Assembly (NCBI RefSeq): GCF_020166335.1 | Contig: NZ_JAIUJR010000003.1 | Location: 248,001-312,000 of the forward strand | Source of the DNA: Winogradskyella alexanderae | GTDB lineage: Bacteria; Bacteroidota; Bacteroidia; Flavobacteriales; Flavobacteriaceae | Direction of reading: 5' to 3' | Length of the DNA: 64,000 nucleotides | Part shown: piece by piece, positions 53,514-61,554 of the stretch | How the letters are laid out: each line of letters opens with the position of its first letter | Numbering within the stretch: the first letter of the stretch is position 1 | Program-made: the position numbers and the translations under genes | The notes under the pieces: generated by a model | The model's input: the letters and a program-made list of their open reading frames with translations, nothing else | Told to the model about the DNA's origin: nothing | Database searches by the model: none

Positions 53514-54563
53514 ATGAAAATTAAGACTTTAAAGCTCGCCTTTTTGCTATTATGTGTTTTAGGAGTTGTAGTAGCTTGTGAAGAAGATGATTCGCCGATA
53601 CAAACAGAATTTATTGAAGAGGATAGAACAGAACAGCAAGCTAAGGATCGTGATTCACTTTTAGCTTATTTAAATACGCATTACTATAATTCTGAATTCT
53701 TCGAAGCAGGGACAAATCATACTATTGATGATATTGTTATCACCGAATTAGGGGAAGGTGAAGATGTTCCTGATGGTCATACCTTATTAATTCAAAATAT
53801 TACTACTAGAAATATTACCTACTTAGATGTAGAATATGAATATTATTTTTTAAAGCTGAACCAAGGAGGAGGTGATGCACCAAAATTCTCTGACAAAGTT
53901 AGGGTTCGATATGAAGGCTATTTTGTTGATGGTGGAGATACGTTTGACCAAGTAAGTACACCAATAGATTTGGATCTTTACGGTATTGCTTTTGGAACAG
54001 GTGCAATAACAGCTTGGCAACGTATTTTGCCAGAGTTTAATAGTTCGGTTGGTTTTTCAATTAGTGAAGATAATATAGTTAGTTATGACGATTATGGATT
54101 AGGTGTAATGTTTGTTCCGTCTGGACTGGGCTACTTCTCTTTTCCGAGACAAGGTATCCCTCAATACTCAAATTTGATTTTCAAATTTGAATTGTTGCAA
54201 ACAGAGGTAAATGATCATGATGGCGATGGCATACCATCATTTATTGAGGATTATGATAATAATTTGGACCCGTTTGATGACAATACCGACGGAGATTCAG
54301 CACCAGATTATATAGATCTTGATGATGATAATGACGGAGTAATCACTCGAAACGAATTGGTACCAACCACTTACGTAGTTGATACTAATATGGGGGAGTT
54401 GGAGCCAGTTCTAGGCGCAAATGAATTTGAATTAAGTAGAGTTGAAGAAAATGGTGTTATAACAATTGAAACGGTTACTATGGTGGATACGAATGACAAC
54501 AATGTTTTTGATCATTTAGATGAAGAGGTAACGACCAATTATAACGAAGAAGAGGAAGGATAG
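53514..54563 (+). CDS. FKBP-type peptidyl-prolyl isomerase lipoprotein with Asp-rich calcium-binding-like tail
   Basis: A 349-residue lipoprotein; FLLLCVLGVVVAC gives the acylation site near residue 22. The FKBP domain spans about 118-232, with VRVRYEGYFVDGGDTFD, ITAWQRILPEF and YSNLIFKFELL. The region after it is Asp/Asn-rich (NDHDGDGIPSFIEDYDN, LDPFDDNTDGDS, IDLDDDNDGV), a pattern like thrombospondin type 3 or EF-hand-like repeats that bind calcium. The upstream in-frame ATG at 53466 is less likely because it would put 16 extra charged residues before the lipoprotein signal. Monocistronic, ended by a strong hairpin. Confidence 0.82.
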   Translation: MKIKTLKLAFLLLCVLGVVVACEEDDSPIQTEFIEEDRTEQQAKDRDSLLAYLNTHYYNSEFFEAGTNHTIDDIVITELGEGEDVPDGHTLLIQNITTRNITYLDVEYEYYFLKLNQGGGDAPKFSDKVRVRYEGYFVDGGDTFDQVSTPIDLDLYGIAFGTGAITAWQRILPEFNSSVGFSISEDNIVSYDDYGLGVMFVPSGLGYFSFPRQGIPQYSNLIFKFELLQTEVNDHDGDGIPSFIEDYDNNLDPFDDNTDGDSAPDYIDLDDDNDGVITRNELVPTTYVVDTNMGELEPVLGANEFELSRVEENGVITIETVTMVDTNDNNVFDHLDEEVTTNYNEEEEG

Positions 54564-54596
54564 ATAGAATAAGAATATAAAAACCTAAAGAAAAAG

Positions 54597-54621
54597 AAAG
54601 CCACTAGATAATAGTGGCTTT
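54597..54621. terminator. Bidirectional intrinsic terminator
   Basis: Ten-base arms AAAGCCACTA (54597-54606) and TAGTGGCTTT (54612-54621), five-base loop, with a T-run on the plus strand and an A-rich flank on the other. It serves the FKBP gene and the convergent barrel gene. Confidence 0.85.
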
Positions 54622-54637
54622 TTTTATTTTTTATCTA

Positions 54638-55237
54638 TTATAATGCAATTGATAAACTCAAGATTAGCTGATCAGGCCTGGCATCAATTCTACTAACTAT
54701 GCCATTGCCTAAGTTGTTATCAATAAAATTCGCCTCATTATCATTAAAGCCTCTTTCGTATCTCAGATCTATTCCAACCTTATTAAAGTTTAATCCTATA
54801 CCAAAATTTAATCCCACTGAGAAATCATCCTCTACATCATTAATGTTAATCCCATCAAAATCTGAATCGAGTATATATTGTAAAGATGGGCCACCAAAAA
54901 CACTAATTGGTCCCAACACCTTTATACCAACTAATAAAGGGGCATCGATTTTTTTTATTTCAAAGTCGCTACCATCATAATCACTTTTAGTTGCGGTGTA
55001 AACCAATTCAGGCCTAAAATAAAGGTCGTTACCGAGTTTTCCAAAGACACCGATATGGTAGCCAATATTACGGTCGGGATTTTTTGCATTTTCTCCGATT
55101 GACTCAAAATAATCGCCATTAGCACTGTAGTTTAACCCGCCTTTAAAACCAAAGGAACTACCATTTTGGGCCTGAGAGGCCAGACCAATAAAACTAAACA
55201 ATGCAGATAGAATAAATGCTTTTCTCAAATTTTTCAT
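54638..55237 (-). CDS. Outer-membrane beta-barrel protein (PorT-like family)
   Basis: A 199-residue exported protein; MKNLRKAFILSALFSFIGLASQAQ is the signal peptide. The mature part has repeating amphipathic strands (FGFKGGLNYSANGD, YHIGVFGKLGNDLYFRPELVYT, FGIGLNFNKVGIDLRYERGF) and ends in DQLILSLSIAL, consistent with an eight-stranded barrel of the porin/PorT-like family in Bacteroidota. Function unknown. An upstream ATG at 55285 is rejected because the signal peptide would then start at residue 17. Confidence 0.82.
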   Translation of the reverse strand: MKNLRKAFILSALFSFIGLASQAQNGSSFGFKGGLNYSANGDYFESIGENAKNPDRNIGYHIGVFGKLGNDLYFRPELVYTATKSDYDGSDFEIKKIDAPLLVGIKVLGPISVFGGPSLQYILDSDFDGININDVEDDFSVGLNFGIGLNFNKVGIDLRYERGFNDNEANFIDNNLGNGIVSRIDARPDQLILSLSIAL

Positions 55238-55292
55238 AATGTTCGTTTTTAAGATTAGATATCTAATAATCAAAAACGTTGCCAAAACGAAC

Positions 55293-56246
55293 TTATTTTC
55301 TGTTTAAGACAGTTTTTACTGCCTTTTTGATAGCTTCACTGTTTAAACCGTATTTGTCCATAAGTTGAGCAGGCGTTCCAGACTCGCCAAAAGTATCATT
55401 TGTTGCTACGAATTCCTGAGGTTTTGGATTATGTTGCGTTAATATTCGTGCTACACTTTCGCCTAATCCACCATAATAGTTATGTTCCTCCGCTGTAACA
55501 ACGCAACCTGTCTTTTCAACTGACTTTAAAATAGCGTCTTCATCCAAGGGTTTAATAGTGTGAATGTTTATAACTTCAGCAGAAATACCTTCTTCATTTA
55601 AAGCTCTTGCAGCTTCTAATGCTTCCCATACTAAATGACCTGTTGCTACAATCGTTACATCGTTTCCATCAGTTAACTGAACTGCTTTGCCAATTTTGAA
55701 CTCACCATTTTCAGGTGTAAAGTTTGGTACTTTAGGTCTTCCAAATCGCAAGTAAACAGGTCCTTTATGCTCAGCTATAGCTAAAGTTGCAGCTTTAGTT
55801 TGATTATAATCACAGGTGTTTATCACTGTCATGCCAGGTAGCATTTTCATCAATCCTATGTCTTCAAGAATTTGATGTGTTGCGCCATCTTCACCTAATG
55901 TAATACCTGCATGGGACGCGCAGATTTTTACATTTTTTCCTGAATATGCAACGCTTTGTCTTATTTGGTCGTAAACACGTCCTGTTGAGAAGTTGGCAAA
56001 TGTCCCTGTAAAAGGTATTTTACCTCCAACGGTCATTCCTGCCGCAATGCCAATCATATTTGCTTCGGCAATTCCTACTTGAAAGAAACGTTCAGGATGG
56101 TTAGCCTTGAATTCGTCCATTTTTAAAGATCCGGTGAGGTCTGCACAAAGTGCAACCACGTTTTCGTTGCTCTTGCCCAATTCTGTTAATCCTGCACCAA
56201 ATCCTGATCGTGTGTCTTTATTTCCTGAATTTATATATGTCTTCAT
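55293..56246 (-). CDS. Transketolase, C-terminal subunit
   Basis: A 317-residue subunit carrying the pyrimidine-binding and C-terminal domains of transketolase. Blocks seen are GLTELGKSNENVVALCADLTGS, ERFFQVGIAEANMIGIAAGMTVGG (with the catalytic Glu), and EDGATHQILEDIGLMKMLPGM. It pairs with the N-terminal subunit encoded 18 bp upstream; split transketolases are common in Bacteroidota. Together they move two-carbon units between sugar phosphates in the pentose phosphate pathway. The ATG at 56246 gives the family start KTYINSGNKDTRSGFG. Confidence 0.9.
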   Translation of the reverse strand: MKTYINSGNKDTRSGFGAGLTELGKSNENVVALCADLTGSLKMDEFKANHPERFFQVGIAEANMIGIAAGMTVGGKIPFTGTFANFSTGRVYDQIRQSVAYSGKNVKICASHAGITLGEDGATHQILEDIGLMKMLPGMTVINTCDYNQTKAATLAIAEHKGPVYLRFGRPKVPNFTPENGEFKIGKAVQLTDGNDVTIVATGHLVWEALEAARALNEEGISAEVINIHTIKPLDEDAILKSVEKTGCVVTAEEHNYYGGLGESVARILTQHNPKPQEFVATNDTFGESGTPAQLMDKYGLNSEAIKKAVKTVLNRK

Positions 56247-56264
56247 AGTTAGTTCCATAAGTAT

Positions 56265-57113
56265 TTAGTAGTCTCCCAAGGTTACGGGATTTTGAGCCAA
56301 TCCAATTTCAAGTTGTTCATCATTCGGTGCTTTTCCGTGCCATGCATGTGTGTGCATCATAAAATCAACGCCATTACCCATTATAGTTTGTAAGAGTACA
56401 CAAACTGGTTTATCTTTTCCTGTTAATGATTTTGCAGTAGACATTCCATTTAGGATAGCTTCTATATTATTACCTTCTTCTATTTCCACTACGGTCCATC
56501 CAAAAGCTTCAAATTTCTTCTTTAAATCTCCAAGTGGCAAAACTGTATCTGTTGCTCCATCAATTTGTTGACCGTTAACATCAATTGTTGCAATGAGATT
56601 ATCTATATTATTACCAGCAGCATACATAATAGCCTCCCAGTTTTGACCTTCCTGTAATTCCCCATCACCGTGTAAACTATAAATTAAGTGATTGTCTTTA
56701 TTTAATTTCTTAGCTTCTGCGGCACCAATGGCTACAGACATTCCTTGACCCAATGAACCTGATGCAATCCTAACACCTGGTAGACCTTCGTGAGTGGTTG
56801 GATGACCTTGCAGACGGCTGTCAATAAGTCTAAAAGTATTCAATTCGTCTACTTCAAAATAACCAGATCTTGCTAAGACACTATAATAAACTGGAGAAAT
56901 GTGCCCATTAGAAAGGAAGAAAATATCCTCATCTTTTCCATCCATATCAAAACCATCTTTGGTCTCCATTATTTCTTGATAGAGTGAAACAAAAAACTCT
57001 GTACAGCCAAGAGAGCCTCCAGGATGTCCAGAATTTACTTTGTGTACCATCCGCAAAATGTCTCTGCGAACTTGAACTGTTAAATCATTTAATGCTTTAA
57101 TGTTTGGCATATT
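56265..57113 (-). CDS. Transketolase, N-terminal subunit
   Basis: A 282-residue subunit with the thiamine-diphosphate domain. GHPGGSLGCTEFFVSLY is the first signature, with SNGHISPVYYS and GSLGQGMSVAIGAAEA following. The diphosphate-binding motif is GDGELQEGQNWEAIMYAA near residues 148-165 (GDG...), ending with the metal-binding Asn-containing IDVNGQQIDGAT. The ATG at 57113 is chosen because the upstream candidate at 57137 overlaps the promoter box. It is first in the pair and supplies the cofactor half of the active site. Confidence 0.9.
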   Translation of the reverse strand, partial: NMPNIKALNDLTVQVRRDILRMVHKVNSGHPGGSLGCTEFFVSLYQEIMETKDGFDMDGKDEDIFFLSNGHISPVYYSVLARSGYFEVDELNTFRLIDSRLQGHPTTHEGLPGVRIASGSLGQGMSVAIGAAEAKKLNKDNHLIYSLHGDGELQEGQNWEAIMYAAGNNIDNLIATIDVNGQQIDGATDTVLPLGDLKKKFEAFGWTVVEIEEGNNIEAILNGMSTAKSLTGKDKPVCVLLQTIMGNGVDFMMHTHAWHGKAPNDEQLEIGLAQNPVTLGDY

Positions 57114-57134
57114 ATGTTGCTTAATTTTGTGGCA

Positions 57135-57164
57135 CAAAAATAATCTTTTACTAAAGCCTTACAA
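57135..57164 (-). promoter_or_regulatory. TTG -33 / TATTTTTG -7 promoter for the transketolase genes
   Basis: On the minus strand TTG (57164-57162) and TATTTTTG (57142-57135) are 19 bases apart. The ATG at 57113 is 21 bp downstream. Confidence 0.6.
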
Positions 57165-57250
57165 AAACACAAATAGCTCACTTATTAACGATTTACAAGA
57201 TTTGCTAACAATTTTAATTTTAATTAAGAGATGTATGTATGTGAGTTAAT

Positions 57251-57258
57251 TATATTTG
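57251..57258 (+). promoter_or_regulatory. TATATTTG -7 box for the tgt operon
   Basis: Exact TAnnTTTG match 19 bp upstream of the tgt ATG at 57278. It would drive tgt, lptF/G and the EamA gene, which follow without gaps. Confidence 0.55.
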
Positions 57259-57277
57259 CCAGTGCAGAGGCGGTTTC

Positions 57278-58408
57278 ATGAATTTTAATTTAATAGCAAA
57301 CGACAAAAAATCTAAGGCAAGAGCTGGTACAATTGTAACAGATCATGGAGCAATTGAAACACCAATTTTTATGCCTGTTGGTACAGTAGCTTCTGTCAAA
57401 GGAGTACATCAGCGAGAGCTTAAATATGATATTAATCCTGATATAATTTTGGGAAACACCTATCACTTGTATCTAAGGCCTCAGACCTCGATATTAGAAC
57501 AAGCAGGTGGTCTTCATAAATTCATGAATTGGGATAGAAATATTTTAACAGATTCAGGAGGATATCAAGTATATTCCTTATCTGCAAATAGAAAAATAAA
57601 GGAAGAAGGTGTGAAGTTTAAATCGCACATAGATGGGAGCTATCACGTTTTCACTCCTGAAAATGTGATGGAAATTCAAAGAAGTATAGGTGCAGATATT
57701 ATAATGGCCTTTGATGAATGTACCCCCTATCCTTGTGATTATAATTATGCTAAACGCTCAATGCATATGACGCATCGTTGGTTAGAGCGTTGCTTAAGTC
57801 ATTTGGAAAAAACACCATTTAAGTATGAGTACGGACAGACGTTTTTTCCTATAGTTCAAGGAAGTACATATAAAGACTTAAGAAAGCAATCGGCAGAATA
57901 TATTGCAAACGTAGGAGCAGAAGGTAATGCCATTGGAGGTCTATCGGTAGGTGAACCAGCTGAAGAAATGTATGCCATGACCCAAGTGGTTTGTGATATA
58001 TTGCCCGAAGATAAGCCAAGATATTTAATGGGTGTAGGTACACCAATAAATATATTAGAGAATATTGCGTTAGGTGTAGATATGTTTGATTGTGTTATGC
58101 CAACGAGAAATGCAAGAAACGGCATGCTTTTCACATCTCATGGTACAATTAATATTAAAAACAAGAAGTGGGAAAATGATTTTTCGCCAATTGATGAAAT
58201 GGGTATCACGTATGTTGACCTAGATTATAGTAAGGCCTATCTGAGGCATCTATTTACGGTAAATGAATTATTAGGAAAACAAATTGCAACAATTCATAAC
58301 TTGGGATTTTATATTTGGTTAGTCAGGGAAGCAAGAAAACATATTATTGCTGGTGATTTTGATGAGTGGAAGAGTAATATGGTTAAACAAATGGATAAGC
58401 GCTTGTAA
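57278..58408 (+). CDS. tgt: tRNA-guanine transglycosylase Tgt lacking the zinc cysteines
   Basis: A 376-residue TIM-barrel enzyme exchanging the wobble guanine for the queuosine precursor preQ1 in tRNAs with GUN anticodons. Catalytic segments are intact: TDSGGYQVYS near residue 91, DECTPYP, GNAIGGLSVGEP and GVDMFDCVMPTRNARNG (with the nucleophilic Asp) near 267. The zinc site is not: where homologues have CxCxxC, this protein has Gly309, Thr311 and Asp314 (GITYVD). The later His in ATIHNL is kept. Loss of the metal may be general in this phylum, but I can only judge this sequence. It leads an operon with lptF/G, starting 2 bp after its stop. Confidence 0.93.
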   Translation: MNFNLIANDKKSKARAGTIVTDHGAIETPIFMPVGTVASVKGVHQRELKYDINPDIILGNTYHLYLRPQTSILEQAGGLHKFMNWDRNILTDSGGYQVYSLSANRKIKEEGVKFKSHIDGSYHVFTPENVMEIQRSIGADIIMAFDECTPYPCDYNYAKRSMHMTHRWLERCLSHLEKTPFKYEYGQTFFPIVQGSTYKDLRKQSAEYIANVGAEGNAIGGLSVGEPAEEMYAMTQVVCDILPEDKPRYLMGVGTPINILENIALGVDMFDCVMPTRNARNGMLFTSHGTINIKNKKWENDFSPIDEMGITYVDLDYSKAYLRHLFTVNELLGKQIATIHNLGFYIWLVREARKHIIAGDFDEWKSNMVKQMDKRL

Positions 58409-58410
58409 AA

Positions 58411-59487
58411 TTGAAGATTTTAGATTGGTACATATTAAAACGATACATCTTTACCTTTTTAATGATGCTTCTATTATTTATTCCAATCGGGATAACAGTT
58501 GATTTAGCTGAGAAAATAGGGAGAATCCTAGAAAATAATGTGCCATTTGGAGAAGTCGCAACATATTATCTTAATTTTACGGTATATTTTGCCAATTTGT
58601 TGTTTCCCCTGTTTTTGTTTTTGAGTGTAATTTGGTTTACCTCTAAGCTTGCCAATAATACTGAAGTAGTCGCATTTTTAAGTTCAGGTGTTTCCTTTTC
58701 AAGATTTTTACGACCATACATAATAGGTGCTACAATTGTTGCGACTTTCGCTCTATTTTTAGGCATGTTCCTTGCACCAATTGCAAGTCAGGGATTTAAT
58801 GAATTTAAATACGAATATTTAAAGAAGAATAAACAAATACAGAAAACAAGAGATGTTTACAGGCAAATAAATGATAACGACTACATCTACATAAGCAGTT
58901 TTTTACCTAAACGAAATATTGGCATGAACTTTACCTATGAACATTTTGATGGTAACGAATTGAAATATAAAATTTTTGCAGACAATATAAGGTATATAGA
59001 GGAAGATTCAATTTATAGGCTCACAGGATATGTGAAGCGTAGTTATGATAATGGCATCGAGACTATTGAAAAGGCTAGGCGACAAAATATGAAAATGCCA
59101 TTTGAAATTGAAGATCTAGCACCTGTGGAGTACGCCGCAGAAACTAAACCATATTTTGAGTTACTTGATTTTATAAAGGCGGAAAAGAGACGTGGTTCGT
59201 CTAACATAGGAAGATATGAAGTTGTAAAACTTAAAAAATGGAGTTTGCCTGTATCTATTTTTATTTTAACAATTATTGCCGTTGCCGTATCATCAATTAA
59301 GAGGCGTGGTGGAATGGGTGTTAATTTGGCAATTGGTATCACTATAGCTATGGTCTATGTGTTTTTCGATAAAATTTTTGGGGTAATGGCGGCGCAATCC
59401 AACTTTCCCGCATTTATAGCAGTATGGTTTCCCAATTTTATATTTGGTATTTTAGCTATAATCCTGCTACAAAATGCGAAACGCTAG
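58411..59487 (+). CDS. LptF/LptG family permease, TTG start
   Basis: A 358-residue inner-membrane protein of the YjgP/YjgQ family, the permease half of the LptB2FG machine that extracts lipopolysaccharide. Three transmembrane helices lie in the first 120 residues (YIFTFLMMLLLFIPIGITVD; YYLNFTVYFANLLFPLFLFLSVIW; IIGATIVATFALFLGMFLAP). A periplasmic jellyroll-type region spans 125-265 and three helices form the C-terminus. The start is TTG, two bases after the tgt stop; an ATG downstream would remove the conserved ILDWYILKRY opening. The EamA gene overlaps its end by 14 bp. Confidence 0.88.
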   Translation: MKILDWYILKRYIFTFLMMLLLFIPIGITVDLAEKIGRILENNVPFGEVATYYLNFTVYFANLLFPLFLFLSVIWFTSKLANNTEVVAFLSSGVSFSRFLRPYIIGATIVATFALFLGMFLAPIASQGFNEFKYEYLKKNKQIQKTRDVYRQINDNDYIYISSFLPKRNIGMNFTYEHFDGNELKYKIFADNIRYIEEDSIYRLTGYVKRSYDNGIETIEKARRQNMKMPFEIEDLAPVEYAAETKPYFELLDFIKAEKRRGSSNIGRYEVVKLKKWSLPVSIFILTIIAVAVSSIKRRGGMGVNLAIGITIAMVYVFFDKIFGVMAAQSNFPAFIAVWFPNFIFGILAIILLQNAKR

Positions 59488-60382
59488 ACTAAAGTATTAT
59501 ATACACTTACACTTTCTAGTCTTTATTGCTGGTTTTACAGCAATACTTGGTGAATTAATTTCAATTGGTTCATTAGAATTGGTCTGGTATAGAATGGCAA
59601 TCGCTGGCATATTAATGTTTTTGTTCATTAAATTCGTAAAGATAAAACTCGCGATTTCTAGGAAAACACTAGTACTTTTTTCCATAGCAGGTATAATTAT
59701 TGCCTTGCACTGGGTAACCTTTTTTGAGGCTATAAATCAAGCTAATGTATCCATCGCCCTTGCCATGTTTTCTTCGGGTGCTTTTTTTGCTTCATTTATA
59801 GAGCCCATTGTTTTTAAACGTAAAATCCTAGGCTATGAAATTCTGTTTGGACTGTTAGTTATTTTGGGAGTTTTCCTTATTACTAGCAGTGAAATAGACT
59901 ATGTCAACGGTATTGTTTTAGGACTTTTGTCGGCTTTATTTTCAACACTTTTTGCAGTTATAAATGGACGTTTTATAGAACGATATAATTCTACTATAAT
60001 TTCATTTTATGAGTTTATTAGCGGTGTGGTTTTTTTAACAATATTCATTCTTGCAACAGGAACAACATTCAATAGAGAATTTTTCATTTTATCAAGTTCA
60101 GATTGGATTTACTTGTTTATTCTTGCTTCAATCTGTACGGCTTATGCATTTATCGGTGCAGTTGAGGTTATGCGTTACATAAGTCCTTTTACCGTTATCT
60201 TGAGCTACAATCTAGAACCTGTTTACGGTATAGGCATTGCCTTGATTTTGTTTCCGGAGACAGAAAAAATGTCACCCCAATTTTATATCGGTGCCATTCT
60301 TGTATTGGTGACGGTTTTACTTGATGCTGTATTTAAAAATTACAAGAGACGTCAACAGAAAACGAATAATATTACCAATTAA
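59474..60382 (+). CDS. DMT/EamA family transporter
   Basis: A 302-residue inner-membrane carrier with ten predicted helices arranged as two EamA repeats, roughly residues 5-140 and 145-290. ELISIGSLELVWYRMAIAGILMF marks the first repeat, and IYLFILASICTAYAFIGAVEVMRYISPFTVILSYNLEPVYGIGIAL the second, with the family's conserved Glu-Pro in the latter. Substrate is unknown; the family exports amino acids and other metabolites. Its start overlaps the lptF/G gene by 14 bp, so the two are coupled. Confidence 0.88.
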   Translation: MRNARLKYYIHLHFLVFIAGFTAILGELISIGSLELVWYRMAIAGILMFLFIKFVKIKLAISRKTLVLFSIAGIIIALHWVTFFEAINQANVSIALAMFSSGAFFASFIEPIVFKRKILGYEILFGLLVILGVFLITSSEIDYVNGIVLGLLSALFSTLFAVINGRFIERYNSTIISFYEFISGVVFLTIFILATGTTFNREFFILSSSDWIYLFILASICTAYAFIGAVEVMRYISPFTVILSYNLEPVYGIGIALILFPETEKMSPQFYIGAILVLVTVLLDAVFKNYKRRQQKTNNITN

Positions 60383-60388
60383 AGTTTT

Positions 60389-60396
60389 TATATTTG
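60389..60396 (+). promoter_or_regulatory. TATATTTG -7 box for accA
   Basis: Exact TAnnTTTG match 35 bp upstream of the accA ATG at 60432. Confidence 0.5.
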
Positions 60397-60431
60397 TAGC
60401 CTAACTAACTAAAAATCTAATTTCAAATTAT

Positions 60432-61385
60432 ATGGAATATTTAGAATTTGAATTACCCATAAAAGAACTAGAAGAGCAATTAGATAAATGTCAAATAATT
60501 GGTCAGGAAAGTGATGTAGATGTAACTGAAACTTGCAAGCAGATTGAAAAAAAACTAGCAGAAACCAAAAAAGAAATCTACAAAAACCTCACAGCTTGGC
60601 AACGAGTCCAGTTATCGAGGCATCCAAATAGACCATACACTTTAGATCATATTAACGCACTATGTGGTGACTCGTTTTTGGAACTACATGGCGATAGAAG
60701 TGTTAAGGACGATAAAGCGATGATTGGTGGTTTGGGTAAAATCGGTGATCAATCGTACATGTTCATTGGGCAACAAAAGGGCTACAATACTAAAACAAGG
60801 CAATATAGAAACTTTGGGATGTCTAATCCGGAGGGTTATCGAAAAGCCTTACGCTTAATGAAATCTGCCGAAAAGTTTGGTATTCCTGTAGTTACATTGA
60901 TAGACACGCCAGGAGCCTACCCAGGTTTGGAAGCAGAAGAACGTGGTCAAGGAGAAGCTATTGCTCGCAATATATTAGAGATGACTAGACTCAAGGTGCC
61001 AATAATAACAGTAATAATTGGAGAAGGAGCTTCAGGTGGTGCTTTAGGTATTGGAGTAGGAGATAGAGTTCTTATGTTAGAAAATACGTGGTATTCAGTA
61101 ATATCACCAGAGTCATGTTCTTCGATTTTATGGAGAAGTTGGGAATACAAAGAACAAGCCGCAGAAGCCTTAAAATTAACTGCAAAGGACATGAAACGAA
61201 TGAAGCTTGTAGATCAAATAATAAAGGAGCCCTTAGGAGGTGCTCATACGGATAGGGAAAAGACTTTTTTGTCAGTTAGCAATGCTATTGTAAAATCATA
61301 CGAAGAACTTAAAAACTTATCACCAAAGGAATTGGTTAAACAGCGCATGGATAAATATGCAAACATGGGTGTGTTTAAAGACTAA
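60432..61385 (+). CDS. accA: Acetyl-CoA carboxylase carboxyltransferase, alpha subunit
   Basis: A 317-residue subunit which, with AccD, transfers the carboxyl group from biotin to acetyl-CoA, making malonyl-CoA for fatty acid synthesis. Family blocks are [41 protein letters not shown], the oxyanion-hole segment [22 protein letters not shown] near residue 157, and [21 protein letters not shown] near 196. The length is normal. Flanked by its own promoter and a strong terminator. Confidence 0.95.
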   Translation: MEYLEFELPIKELEEQLDKCQIIGQESDVDVTETCKQIEKKLAETKKEIYKNLTAWQRVQLSRHPNRPYTLDHINALCGDSFLELHGDRSVKDDKAMIGGLGKIGDQSYMFIGQQKGYNTKTRQYRNFGMSNPEGYRKALRLMKSAEKFGIPVVTLIDTPGAYPGLEAEERGQGEAIARNILEMTRLKVPIITVIIGEGASGGALGIGVGDRVLMLENTWYSVISPESCSSILWRSWEYKEQAAEALKLTAKDMKRMKLVDQIIKEPLGGAHTDREKTFLSVSNAIVKSYEELKNLSPKELVKQRMDKYANMGVFKD

Positions 61386-61406
61386 TTTCAATAATCATAA
61401 GCATTT

Positions 61407-61439
61407 AAAAAAACCGAAGTTTTAATTTTCGGTTTTTTT
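61407..61439 (+). terminator. Intrinsic terminator of accA
   Basis: Twelve-base arms AAAAAAACCGAA (61407-61418) and TTCGGTTTTTTT (61428-61439) with a nine-base loop and a T-run. Confidence 0.85.
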
Positions 61440-61510
61440 TATACCTATTAACATTATTTTCAAGTTATTAACAGTCTAATTGTTAACGAAGTGTTGAGAT
61501 TGGCAAATGT

Positions 61511-61548
61511 TAAATTTGCACTTCATCGATACTATTTGGTTACATTTG
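61511..61548 (+). promoter_or_regulatory. Two -7 boxes upstream of dnaB
   Basis: TAAATTTG at 61511-61518 and TACATTTG at 61541-61548 both match TAnnTTTG. The second ends 6 bp before the dnaB ATG and has a TTG (61516-61518) 22 bases ahead, which is part of the first box. The first would leave a leader of about 30 bases; the second a nearly leaderless message. Confidence 0.45.
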
Positions 61549-61554
61549 TACCTT

